Of a DNA stretch of 64,000 nucleotides, positions 40,284 to 50,479 are shown piece by piece. The position numbers and the translations under genes were made by a program. Positions within the stretch are counted from its first letter, which is position 1. Every line of letters begins with the position of its first letter. Where the stretch lies: positions 1 through 64,000 of the forward strand of contig PKDY01000055.1 of NCBI GenBank assembly GCA_002862755.1. Reading direction: 5' to 3'. Source of the stretch: Flavobacteriaceae bacterium (lineage in GTDB: Bacteria; Bacteroidota; Bacteroidia; Flavobacteriales; Flavobacteriaceae). Below the pieces are notes generated by a model, which ran no database searches, was not told the origin of the DNA, and was given only the letters and a program-made list of their open reading frames with translations.

Positions 40284-40972
40284 ACGGATAACTTTTCAGC
40301 TACCAATTGCATCACCAATTCAAACTGCTCTTTTTTACTCATAGCCGAGTTATCAATTTCAATAGCATCATCTGCCTTTACCAATGGCGAATCTTCTCTA
40401 TGCGTATCAATATAATCGCGTTGTTGCACATTTTGAAGCACCTCTTCAAAAGTAACACTCTGCCCTTTTTCCAGTAATTCATCAAATCTTCTTTGCGCTC
40501 TGGTAGCAGCAGAAGCATTCATAAAAAGTTTTAGCTCTGCATCAGGAAACACAACCGTACCAATATCCCTTCCATCCATTACAATAGCTTTGTTTTTTCC
40601 CATCGCTTGCTGTTGTTCTACCAATTTAGCTCTAACTTGAGATATTTCAGCAATGCGACTTACATTCCTTGAAACTTCAATGGTACGAATTGCCTGCTCT
40701 ACATTTTCACCATTTAAATACATTTCCGCAAAACCCAAAGTAGGATTGAATTGAAATTGCAATTGAATATCTGCTAAATTAGAAACCAATTTTTCTTTGT
40801 CTAAAAAATCTTCCGAAACCAAATTATTTAGCATTGCATAATACGTAACCGCTCTATACATGGCACCTGTATCTACATAAACATATCCTAATTCTTTCGC
40901 TACTTGCTTTGCTAAAGTACTTTTTCCTGTAGACGAAAAACCATCTATCGCTATTGTAATTTTTTTATTCAT
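40280..40972 (-). CDS. cmk: Cytidylate kinase
   Basis: ITIAIDGFSSTGKSTLAKQVAKELGYVYVDTGAMYRAVTY, VMDGRDIGTVVFPDAELK. Confidence 0.95.
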   Translation of the reverse strand: MNKKITIAIDGFSSTGKSTLAKQVAKELGYVYVDTGAMYRAVTYYAMLNNLVSEDFLDKEKLVSNLADIQLQFQFNPTLGFAEMYLNGENVEQAIRTIEVSRNVSRIAEISQVRAKLVEQQQAMGKNKAIVMDGRDIGTVVFPDAELKLFMNASAATRAQRRFDELLEKGQSVTFEEVLQNVQQRDYIDTHREDSPLVKADDAIEIDNSAMSKKEQFELVMQLVAEKLSV

Positions 40973-41009
40973 TTTTCAATTTTCACATTCATTCGTAAAA
41001 AAACAGATT

Positions 41010-41399
41010 TTAATTAATTCGTTTTAAAAATTTTTCCAAACCTACTATCGAAAAAAACTGACCGTTAATAGCATACTTTCTAGAATTTTTTAAATCTAAT
41101 TTCACTTGAATTAATTTTTTATACTTTGAACCAAACAAAAACAGAAAACTATTAGTTAGCATAGTGCTATAAATTACTTTTTTACCTTTCACATCTTTTA
41201 GACTAATTCTCTTAAGTGTAAAACCAAAAAAATTTTTAAAATAAAGAACATTATTTTTTATTAAAACCCTAACTTTTACAAAAAGAAAAAAAAGGAAAGA
41301 AAAACCAAAACTCAACATTATTTTCTCCCAAAAAAGTAATTCTAATATAAAAAAACGATTAATCACTAAAATCATCAAAAGAAAAAAAGATTTGCACAT
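41010..41399 (-). CDS. Hypothetical membrane protein
   Basis: Two TM segments followed by small PH-like soluble region; ORF-based only. Confidence 0.5.
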   Translation of the reverse strand: MCKSFFLLMILVINRFFILELLFWEKIMLSFGFSFLFFLFVKVRVLIKNNVLYFKNFFGFTLKRISLKDVKGKKVIYSTMLTNSFLFLFGSKYKKLIQVKLDLKNSRKYAINGQFFSIVGLEKFLKRIN

Positions 41400-41469
41400 A
41401 TAAATATAATTAAGGCTAATTTATTATCTCTTTCAAATTCTTCAGTCTTATCTTCATTACTCATTTTTG

Positions 41470-42489
41470 TTACTCCAAATTTATCATTAAACCAAATAAG
41501 TTTGTACTGGCTGCTAATGTATATCTCGAATAGGAATAATCAAACTTTATTTTGCCAAATCGTAAACCAAAACCAGCCGATATTCCTGCAAAACTACGTT
41601 GATCCAAAATTTTCAATTCCTGTCCTCTTCTAAAGTTATATCCCAAACGAATATTAAACCCTTTTTCTGGAAACAACTCTGCACCCATAATTACATGTCG
41701 CAACGCATTATTAAAAAAGGATATTTTTTCCTCATTGGTCTCTCCATCCAAAGTAGTTTCCGCTCTATTTGGATTAGAAAATGCAATATTCCATTGTTGT
41801 AAATTTTCCAAAGTTAAATGCCAACGAATAGGTACATTTTCTAATAATTGCGAAATTCCAGCATCTATCGATAATGGAAGTTTTTCTCTTACATCTTGAT
41901 AGGGTGTAATTTGAAAACCTAAATTACGAACCGACAAACCATAATTAATATCATTTTTCTCATCTACATATAAGAAACCTAAATCTGCAGCAACACCCCA
42001 AGAATTATAGGATTCTAAAGTAGATGAAATCAATTTTACATTAGTACCTACATACATCGTTGTCCAAGGAATATTATAAGCATAACCTAACGATAATGCC
42101 GCTTCACTTCCTGTAAAATCAGAAGTTACATTACCTAATTCATCTCTTCCTTCAAAAGTACCGTAGTTAATATAATTAATTCCCGCATGAAAGGTTTGCA
42201 CATGTTGGTCCCAAGTATAAGCATAAGCAGCAGTTCCATAAGAAACTTCTCCGTAGTAATTCCCGTAATTAACCGCCAAACGATTACTCATTTTTTGGTT
42301 AATTGTGGCTGGATTATAAAAGGCTTGATTTACATCATAGTCTACAACAGTTACTGTTTTCCCTCCTAAAGCAGCTTGTCTAGGTGATTGTGCTAAGTTT
42401 AAAAACTGATATACATATTTACCACCTATTTGCCCATAATGAACACTAGTGGTTAATAAAAAGAAAAACAGTATTTTTTTTGAAACCAT
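41470..42489 (-). CDS. porQ: Type IX secretion system protein PorQ
   Basis: Signal peptide; GGKYVYQFLNLAQSPRQAALGGKTVTV...YNPATINQKMSNRLAVNYGNYYGEVSYGTAAYAY; linkage with cmk. Confidence 0.88.
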   Translation of the reverse strand: MVSKKILFFFLLTTSVHYGQIGGKYVYQFLNLAQSPRQAALGGKTVTVVDYDVNQAFYNPATINQKMSNRLAVNYGNYYGEVSYGTAAYAYTWDQHVQTFHAGINYINYGTFEGRDELGNVTSDFTGSEAALSLGYAYNIPWTTMYVGTNVKLISSTLESYNSWGVAADLGFLYVDEKNDINYGLSVRNLGFQITPYQDVREKLPLSIDAGISQLLENVPIRWHLTLENLQQWNIAFSNPNRAETTLDGETNEEKISFFNNALRHVIMGAELFPEKGFNIRLGYNFRRGQELKILDQRSFAGISAGFGLRFGKIKFDYSYSRYTLAASTNLFGLMINLE

Positions 42490-42606
42490 TCTTAATATGT
42501 ATAAGCTATAAACGCTGTTGCGAATATAAAATTATATATAGATATAATAAAAATAAATTCCGACTTATTTCTAAATCGGAATGTATTCATTTTTATTTAT
42601 ATTGAG

Positions 42607-45063
42607 TTATGCTTGCAACTTCTTAGCATTCTTCACTTTTTGATTCGTTATTGCTATTTCCACTACTTCACTCATTCGATCTACATAATGAAAGGTAAGA
42701 CCTTTTAAATAGTCGGGCTTAATTTCATCAATGTCTCTTTTATTTTCATGACAAAGAATAATTTCTTTGATATTCGCTCTTTTAGCTGCCAGTATTTTCT
42801 CTTTAATTCCACCTACTGGCAATACTTTCCCTCTCAAAGTGATTTCACCTGTCATGGCGATGCTTTTCTTTACTTTTCTTTGGGTATATGTTGAAACCAT
42901 AGAAGTTAACATCGCAATACCTGCACTTGGACCATCTTTTGGAGTGGCTCCTTCAGGAACATGAATATGAATATTGTTATTATTGATTACTTCCGTTGGA
43001 ATACCTAATATTTCATTATTCGATTTAATATACTCTAAAGCAATAGTTACCGATTCTTTCATTACTGTACCTAAATTCCCAGTCATAGTCATTGCTCCTT
43101 TTCCTTTAGAAATGGTTGATTCAATAAATAAAATATCCCCTCCTACAGAAGTCCATGCCAAACCCGTTACCACACCTGCAGTATCATTGTTTTCGTATTT
43201 ATCACGCTCTAAACGAGGCGCTTTTAACACCGTAAGAACATCTTCGTCTGTCAAAGTTTTATTGTAATCTTCCTCAAGCGCTATGGATTTTGCCGCATGA
43301 CGCACCACTTGAGCGATTTTCTTTTCCAAACCTCTTACCCCTGATTCTCTGGTATAACCTACTACTATTTTTTCCAATTGCTTTTTGCCAATTTGCAAAT
43401 CATCAGCACTTAAACCATGTTCCTTTAATTGTTTTGGCAACAAATGTTTTTTAGCAATTTCAACCTTTTCTTCAATGGTATAACCCGACATTTTTATGAT
43501 TTCCATTCTGTCTTTTAAAGCAGGTTGAATGGTAGCCATATTATTAGATGTGGCGATAAACATCACTTTAGATAGATCATAGCCCAATTCTAAAAAATTA
43601 TCATGAAATTCTCCATTTTGCTCAGGATCTAAAACTTCCAATAATGCAGAAGAAGGATCGCCATTAAAACTCGTTGACAATTTATCAATTTCATCTAATA
43701 CAAAAACTGGATTAGAGGTTTTCGCCTTCTTAATGCTTTGAATAATTCGCCCTGGCATGGCACCAATATATGTTTTTCGATGACCTCTAATTTCCGCTTC
43801 ATCACGCATTCCTCCTAATGAAACACGAACATATTCTCTACCTAAAGCTTCAGCTATAGATTTTCCTATAGAAGTTTTACCAACACCAGGAGGACCAAAA
43901 AGGCATAAAATAGGTGATTTCATATCATTTCGCAATTTCAAGACTGCTAAATGTTCTATGATGCGTTGCTTTACTTCATCTAAGCCAAAATGATCTCTGT
44001 CTAATATTTTTTGAGCTCTTTTTAAATCAAAATTATCTTTTGAATATTCATTCCAAGGTAAATCTAAAAACAATTCCAAATAGTTTCTTTGAATTCCAAA
44101 TTCTGGTGAATTTGGATTAGATCGTTGTAATTTGGAAACTTCCTTTTCGAAATGAGCAGCCACCTTTTCGTCCCATTTTTTAGCCTTAGCTTTTTCTCTC
44201 ATCTCTTCTATTTCCGCCTCATAAGAGACACCGCCCAACTCTTCTTGAATGGTTTTCATTTGTTGATGCAAGAAATATTCTCTTTGTTGCTGATCTAAAT
44301 CAAATCGAACTTTAGATTGAATATCGTTTTTCAATTCCAATTTTTGCAACTCTAAATTCATAAAGCGCAATGTTTCTAGAGCCCTGTCTTTTAAATTATG
44401 TATCGAAAGTAGATTTTGTTTCTCAGATACTGAAAGATTCATATTTGAAGAAACAAAATTGATTAAAAAAGGATTACTCTCAATATTTTTAATTGCAAAT
44501 GTAGCCTCAGTTGGAATATTTGGACTCTCTTTAATAATTTGTATCGCTAAATCTTTTATAGAATCAACTATAGTATTAAATTCTACATCATCTGCATTGG
44601 GTCTTTCTTCACTAACTTCTTTAATAGTTGCTTTTAAATAAGGTTCCTCTTGTGTAAATGCGTCAATTTCAAAGCGCTTCTTCCCTTGAAGAATTACCGT
44701 GGTATTTCCATCTGGCATTTTTAAAACACGAATGATTCGCGCTACAGTACCTATATGATGCACATCGTTTGGAGTTGGTTCCTCTACCTCTTCATCAATT
44801 TGAGCAACTACTCCAATTACTTTCCCACCAGCATTCGCATCATTAATTAACTTTATAGATTTATCTCTACCTGCAGTTATAGGAATTACAACACCGGGAA
44901 ACAAAACTGTATTTCGAAGAGAAAGAATAGGCAAATCATTTGGCAACTGCTCATTATTCATTTCTTCTTCATCTTCAGGTGTTAATAATGGAATTAATTC
45001 CGCATCTGAATTGATTTCTTGAAGTGACAAGTTGTCAAATGTTAATATTTTTTGATTTGGCAT
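42607..45063 (-). CDS. lon: Endopeptidase La (Lon protease)
   Basis: [45 protein letters not shown]-like AAA motifs, [11 protein letters not shown] Ser-Lys protease site. Confidence 0.97.
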   Translation of the reverse strand: [818 protein letters not shown]

Positions 45064-45212
45064 AATTATAAAAGGGTCATTTTGTCATTAATAACTATTA
45101 AAAATTGTTATCATTGAATTACAAAATTAATATTAAAACATTGATTATCAATAATAATACACAATTTTACTTCTTACAAGTACAATATAAAGTCAAGATT
45201 TGTGCCATAAAA

Positions 45213-45245
45213 AAAATCCCGAAAGTAACTTTTCGGGATTTTTAA
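45213..45245 (-). terminator. Rho-independent terminator
   Basis: AAAATCCCGAAAAGT-like hairpin downstream of the 45258 gene. Confidence 0.7.
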
Positions 45246-45257
45246 ACTTTTAAAAAA

Positions 45258-46016
45258 TCAATACAAGATGTAATCTACTAGTATACTCTCATAATTTACA
45301 CCACTTCCAATGTTAGTTGCTCTAATAACCCCAACATCTTTTGCATACCAATATTCAGAAACTATTGTTGTAGCAGGAACTCCAGGCACATTAGTTGTTT
45401 GATCAATTTTCACTTTGATAACATCTGTAAACACTTCATTATTTACCGTTTCAGAAACTCCTTTTGCTAAAATAGTACCTACATAGTTCGTTGTAAAAGT
45501 AATAGGTGGTATACCCGTATAAGTTGTAGTTTGAGTATAACTTCCATTCCAAGTCCCATTAACTGGTATATTATCTTTCAAAACAATATATTCATACCCT
45601 GTTTGTGTCCCTGTAATTCCACCAGCATCTATAACAACATCATCTGTCTTTAATTTATAAACACCCGAATTTTTATTCACACTACTATTAACAATACCCG
45701 AACTTACGCTACCATTACCACTTTGAGGTGCAAATTTATAATACAATTGTCCATTAACCGTTTCTGTTGCAATTATTTTCATAGTAGAAGATGATCCATT
45801 TGAATCATAGATCCATTCATTATTGATTGCTGTTGGCCAATAATCCCCAGACGAAGTTCCTCCTGAATTACCTCCACTTGAACCCGACCCAGATCCATTA
45901 TCACCTCCTGAATTAACCTGTCCAGAAAGTACTGGATCTAAAGGCTCCACTTCGCTACAAGAAGCAAAAGCCACTACTAACATCATAAAAACAAATAAAT
46001 TGTTGATTTTTCTCAT
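45258..46016 (-). CDS. Hypothetical lipoprotein with Gly/Ser-rich linker
   Basis: Lipobox FASCSEVEP; GGDNGSGSGSSGGNSGGTSSGDYWP linker. Confidence 0.7.
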   Translation of the reverse strand: MRKINNLFVFMMLVVAFASCSEVEPLDPVLSGQVNSGGDNGSGSGSSGGNSGGTSSGDYWPTAINNEWIYDSNGSSSTMKIIATETVNGQLYYKFAPQSGNGSVSSGIVNSSVNKNSGVYKLKTDDVVIDAGGITGTQTGYEYIVLKDNIPVNGTWNGSYTQTTTYTGIPPITFTTNYVGTILAKGVSETVNNEVFTDVIKVKIDQTTNVPGVPATTIVSEYWYAKDVGVIRATNIGSGVNYESILVDYILY

Positions 46017-46051
46017 TATGCAGAAATTATTGAGTTTTCCAAAAAATAATT

Positions 46052-47341
46052 TTATTTTTTTGGCACTCGGATTAATAAAAATATTCCTATTACAAAAAAG
46101 GCAGTTAAAAAAACAATAGCATTTCTCATGGATCCAGAAATCTGATCAATGGTTGCAAAAATTCCCATACCAATTACAATTCCTATTTTTTCAGCAACAT
46201 CATAGAAACTAAAATAAGAAGTCGTATCTTCGGTTACAGGCAAAAATTTCGAATACGTAGATCGCGATAAAGATTGAATTCCTCCCATTACCAGACCTAC
46301 AAAACCAGCAGTTACATAAAAGTGAATAGGTTCTGTAACAAAAAAGGCAAAAACACATATTATAGCCCAAATAATATTTATAATTAATAAAGCTTTAATG
46401 TTCCCAATTTTAAAAGCCAATCTAGAAGTTAAATAAGCACCTAAAACAGCAACTAATTGGATAACCAAAATACTCACAATTAAACCTTGTGTTTTTTCAC
46501 TATCTGTTGCCCAATTTATCTCTTGCTCTCCAAAATAAGTGGCAACTAACATTACGGTTTGAACCGCCATACTATAAACAAAAAAAGCTGCTAAATAACG
46601 TTTAAGCGCTAAATTATGAAAAAGCTGTTTTTGCACCTTTATTAATTCTTTAAAGCCATTAAATAAAACATGACTAGACATTTTATTATTTGTTTTATTC
46701 CCTTTAGGCAAATAGTAAAAGGTATATTGACTAAACAATAACCACCAACCTCCAGTTAAAGCAAAAGATAATCGCATTGCTAATAAAGAATCAGCATCTG
46801 TTTCTCTTGTTAATATTAATGCCAAACAAGCAATTAACAAAATAACACTACCAATATAGCCAAAAGAGAACCCTTTGGCACTCAAAGCATCTTGTTGTTC
46901 TTCATATGCAATATCTGGAAGATAAGAATTATAATACACAATACTTCCCCAAAAACCAATTAACCCAAAATAAAAACAACTAATTCCCCAATACACATTT
47001 TCAGGTGTAAACCAATACAAACCAATACAAGACAAGGCTCCTAAATAACAAAAAAACTGCATAAAACGTTTCTTATTACCTACAAAATCAGCTATTCCAG
47101 AAAGTAATGGTGACAAAACAGCTACTGTTAAAAAGGCAAATGCGGTTACATAACTGATTAAAGCTGTACTTTTAAAATCCTGTCCCAAAAATGATATATT
47201 TGGATGGTCTTTGGAGTAAAGAAAACCAAAATACAAAGGAAATATACTTGAAGAAATAACTAATGAATAAACTGAATTGGCCCAATCATAAAATGCCCAA
47301 GCATTTAATAATTTCTTTTCCCCTTTTTGTAATTTTTCCAT
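46052..47341 (-). CDS. MFS transporter, UMF1-type
   Basis: LNAWAFYDWANSVYSLVISSSIFPLYF; GLVMGGIQSLSRSTYSKFLP. Confidence 0.92.
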   Translation of the reverse strand: MEKLQKGEKKLLNAWAFYDWANSVYSLVISSSIFPLYFGFLYSKDHPNISFLGQDFKSTALISYVTAFAFLTVAVLSPLLSGIADFVGNKKRFMQFFCYLGALSCIGLYWFTPENVYWGISCFYFGLIGFWGSIVYYNSYLPDIAYEEQQDALSAKGFSFGYIGSVILLIACLALILTRETDADSLLAMRLSFALTGGWWLLFSQYTFYYLPKGNKTNNKMSSHVLFNGFKELIKVQKQLFHNLALKRYLAAFFVYSMAVQTVMLVATYFGEQEINWATDSEKTQGLIVSILVIQLVAVLGAYLTSRLAFKIGNIKALLIINIIWAIICVFAFFVTEPIHFYVTAGFVGLVMGGIQSLSRSTYSKFLPVTEDTTSYFSFYDVAEKIGIVIGMGIFATIDQISGSMRNAIVFLTAFFVIGIFLLIRVPKK

Positions 47342-47352
47342 AATATTGAAAT

Positions 47353-47380
47353 AAAAAATCCCGATTTTAAAATCGGGATT
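47353..47380 (-). terminator. Rho-independent terminator
   Basis: AATCCCGATTTTAAAATCGGGATT with T-tract on minus strand. Confidence 0.8.
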
Positions 47381-47402
47381 GAATATAGTTCTTTTTTTTA
47401 TA

Positions 47403-48221
47403 TTATTTAAATGTCACTCCAAATTTTGCAGCCTCTTTTTTTGCTTGAGGAATTAAATTCGTTAAGTCTCTAATTCTAGTTTCATTACTTGGGTGTGTAC
47501 TTAATATCTCTGGTGGGGCAGAACCTGATGAAAGTGCTGACATTCTTTCCCATAATTTAACCGCATTTACAGGGTCATAGCCTGCAATTGCCATTAATGT
47601 TAAACCTATCATATCTGCTTCACTTTCATGACTTCTACTAAAAGGCAACATACCACCAACTTGTGTCCCTACACCATACGCTTGCATAACCAATTGTTGT
47701 GTTTCTTCGCTTTTATTGCCTACCGCAACTTGTGCACCTACTGCACCCAACTGCTGAATCAATCCAGCACTCATTCTTTGTTGTCCGTGATTAGCCAAAG
47801 CATGAGCCACCTCGTGTCCCATAACAGCAGCAATTCCTGCATCGTCTTTACAAACTGGAAGTATACCCGTGTAAAAAACGATTTTACCACCAGGCATGCA
47901 CCAAGCATTCAACTCTTTACTATCTACTAAATTATACTCCCAAGCATAACCATCTAAATAATCTGATTTTCCATTGGCATTTAACCATCTTTCCGCTGCG
48001 GTTTTAATTTTCATCCCAATAATTTCAATTTTCTTTGCTTCAGGAGTCCCTTTTATAACTTTATTCTCTGATAAAAACTGATTATACTGTTGAAAAGAAG
48101 ATGGAAAAATTTGACTATTTGGTACCAAAGCCATTGTTTTTTCTCCTGTGAAAGGGTTAGTTGCGCAAGACATTGCCAGCGCAATTAACATTACGAATAC
48201 GATTTTTATTTTATAGCTCAT
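47403..48221 (-). CDS. M48 family metallopeptidase (lipoprotein)
   Basis: Lipobox AMSCATNP; VMGHEVAHALANHGQQRMS; HESEADMIGL. Confidence 0.93.
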   Translation of the reverse strand: MSYKIKIVFVMLIALAMSCATNPFTGEKTMALVPNSQIFPSSFQQYNQFLSENKVIKGTPEAKKIEIIGMKIKTAAERWLNANGKSDYLDGYAWEYNLVDSKELNAWCMPGGKIVFYTGILPVCKDDAGIAAVMGHEVAHALANHGQQRMSAGLIQQLGAVGAQVAVGNKSEETQQLVMQAYGVGTQVGGMLPFSRSHESEADMIGLTLMAIAGYDPVNAVKLWERMSALSSGSAPPEILSTHPSNETRIRDLTNLIPQAKKEAAKFGVTFK

Positions 48222-48325
48222 TTTTTAATTGTTTTTAACAAAGTTAGTATTTTTAAAAAATCATTTCAAATATTCCTACAAAATTTAATAGTATTTTTGC
48301 ATAAATTGTTTAAATCAATACCCAA

Positions 48326-49183
48326 ATGCCAAAAAGAAAAAAACCCATAACCGGTAATTCTATTCCTAAAACGATACTATTCTTTTTTTCCGTTTTACAA
48401 AAAATTTCAACTGCTTTAACTGTGAAGTTCGCAAGCCTACTATTTAAAAGTCCAATAAAATATAAAGTACCCAAAAGAGAATATTTGATGGACCAAAAAA
48501 GCAAACAGAAATTGGTTTACATTCCTAAGATTGAAAAACAAATAATGACATATGAATATGGAGAAGGTTTCAAAAAAATACTATTAGTTCATGGCTGGTC
48601 TGGAAGAGGTACTCAACTTGTGAAAATTGCAGATAAATTATTAGAAGTAGGCTATTCGACCGTTAGCTTTGATGCACCAGCACATGGAAAATCTCCTGGC
48701 AGCACAACACTAATGCCTGAATTTATAGAAAGTATACTCGAACTTGAAAAAATACATGGTCCATTTGAATATGCAATAGGACATTCCTTAGGTAGCATGT
48801 CTATACTGAATGCAATAAAAGAAGGATTACAAATTAAAAAAGCTGTGATTATTGGAAGTGGAGATAGCGTGAATGACATTCTATTGGATTTTGTTTCTAA
48901 TTTAAAATTAAAATCTAATATCGCTTCCAAGATGAGAGCACATTTTGAAAAGAAATATCAGATAAATATGGAAAGTTACTCCGCCTATATTGCAGCCAAA
49001 TCGTGTACAATTCCAACATTGATTATCCATGATATAAATGACGAAGATGTTCCCTATACAGCCTCTGAAAACATACACAAAAATTTAAAAAATAGTACAT
49101 TACTATTAACAGAAAAATTAGGTCATCGAAAAATATTAGGAAACGAAAAAGTAATTGAAGCAATTGTTCATTTTTTGGAATAA
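48326..49183 (+). CDS. Alpha/beta hydrolase
   Basis: LLVHGWSGRGTQL, SFDAPAHGKSPGS, AIGHSLGSMSIL. Confidence 0.9.
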   Translation: MPKRKKPITGNSIPKTILFFFSVLQKISTALTVKFASLLFKSPIKYKVPKREYLMDQKSKQKLVYIPKIEKQIMTYEYGEGFKKILLVHGWSGRGTQLVKIADKLLEVGYSTVSFDAPAHGKSPGSTTLMPEFIESILELEKIHGPFEYAIGHSLGSMSILNAIKEGLQIKKAVIIGSGDSVNDILLDFVSNLKLKSNIASKMRAHFEKKYQINMESYSAYIAAKSCTIPTLIIHDINDEDVPYTASENIHKNLKNSTLLLTEKLGHRKILGNEKVIEAIVHFLE

Positions 49184-49213
49184 AAAAACACTTCATATGA
49201 AGTGTTTTTTTAT
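49183..49213. terminator. Bidirectional terminator
   Basis: AAAACACTTCATATGAAGTGTTTTTTT palindrome between convergent genes. Confidence 0.85.
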
Positions 49214-49237
49214 TATTTTTCTGTAAGAAAATCGATT

Positions 49238-49798
49238 TTACATTCCTAACATCGATTTTTTCAAATCTTTATCTGCTGGATTATTCGATAACCAAATTCC
49301 AAACAATGCCTTTTTAAAATCTTGTCCTTCAACAGACCCTTTTTTAACACCATTTTTATAAACAACTATACCTGTTCCTGCAACGTGAGCCAGAGTAAAA
49401 GAATCTCCTTTAGTAAATTTATCTGTAAAGAAAGATTTAAATTTTTCAATTCTATCTTTCAAAGGAGCCACATTATTATTAGTTGATTTAATAAAACCTT
49501 CATCTAAAGCACCCATCATTTTTTCTGATGATACCATTCCCGATACTACATCTAATTTTATAGCAGCCGTTTCAGTACTATTAACTACTTCAGTTCCATT
49601 TGTACTTTTCTTTGGTAAATACAAAGAACCCACATACAAATCAATCCACCATTTTTCACGAATACCTGCACCGTTTAAAACTAATTTTTTACCTTCTACA
49701 GTAATTGTTTCATCCAACTTAACTCCAGACACTGTCGTTTGCGCTGACGAAATCGATGTAATTAAAATAATAATAAATGTAACTAAATGCTTTTTCAT
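49238..49798 (-). CDS. Chalcone isomerase-like secreted protein (copy 1)
   Basis: Signal peptide; VSGVKLDETITVEGKKLVLNGAGIREKWWIDLYVGSLYLP. Confidence 0.85.
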   Translation of the reverse strand: MKKHLVTFIIILITSISSAQTTVSGVKLDETITVEGKKLVLNGAGIREKWWIDLYVGSLYLPKKSTNGTEVVNSTETAAIKLDVVSGMVSSEKMMGALDEGFIKSTNNNVAPLKDRIEKFKSFFTDKFTKGDSFTLAHVAGTGIVVYKNGVKKGSVEGQDFKKALFGIWLSNNPADKDLKKSMLGM

Positions 49799-49892
49799 AA
49801 CTTGTTTTTTGTTTTTTTGCTAATTTATATTTTTTTGTTGAAATAATTATGAATATTATTTTTTGTGTTCAAAAAAATTTCAAAACATTAAA

Positions 49893-50456
49893 TTATAAAC
49901 CTAGCATTGCCTTTTTAAGCTTTTCATCTGCGGGTTTAACACATAACCAAACCCCAAACAAAGCTTTTTTGAAATCATGACCTTCTATCACACCACGTTT
50001 CACACTGTTTTTAAAAACGGTGATTCCTGTTTTAGGATTATAAACAATCATAAATTCATCATTTTCTTTCATTGTACTATCAAAAAAGGAAATAAATTTA
50101 TCTATTTCCGCTTTTAAAGCAGCAGTACTTCCGTTCATAGAATTTTGAAATCCTTCATCAAACATTTCTTTCATTCGTTCTGCTTTTAATAATCCAGAAA
50201 CCACATTTATTTTAATAATTGCCGGTTCAGTACTATTAATAATTTGATCCGCATTGGTTGTTTTTGTAGGAACATACAAAGATGCTACATACATATCAAT
50301 CCACATTCTTTCTTTTATACCAGCACCATTAAGTACTAAACGGTTGCCTCCAAAAGATAAAGTTTCATAAACACTAACACCAGACAACTTCGATTGAGCA
50401 CTTGTGTAAACAAGGGGTAATAATGTTAAAGTTAGCAGTAGGTAAAGTTTTCTCAT
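49893..50456 (-). CDS. Chalcone isomerase-like secreted protein (copy 2)
   Basis: Signal peptide; LSGVSVYETLSFGGNRLVLNGAGIKERMWIDMYVASLYVP. Confidence 0.85.
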   Translation of the reverse strand: MRKLYLLLTLTLLPLVYTSAQSKLSGVSVYETLSFGGNRLVLNGAGIKERMWIDMYVASLYVPTKTTNADQIINSTEPAIIKINVVSGLLKAERMKEMFDEGFQNSMNGSTAALKAEIDKFISFFDSTMKENDEFMIVYNPKTGITVFKNSVKRGVIEGHDFKKALFGVWLCVKPADEKLKKAMLGL

Positions 50457-50479
50457 AGTTTAAATTCATTAAATAATTG

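Noticed and set aside
42767-43267. Plus-strand ORFs over lon
   Set aside because: Antisense to conserved Lon protease domain
45880-45930. Repetitive Gly/Ser-coding stretch considered as a tandem DNA repeat
   Set aside because: Explained as a flexible linker following the lipobox of a lipoprotein
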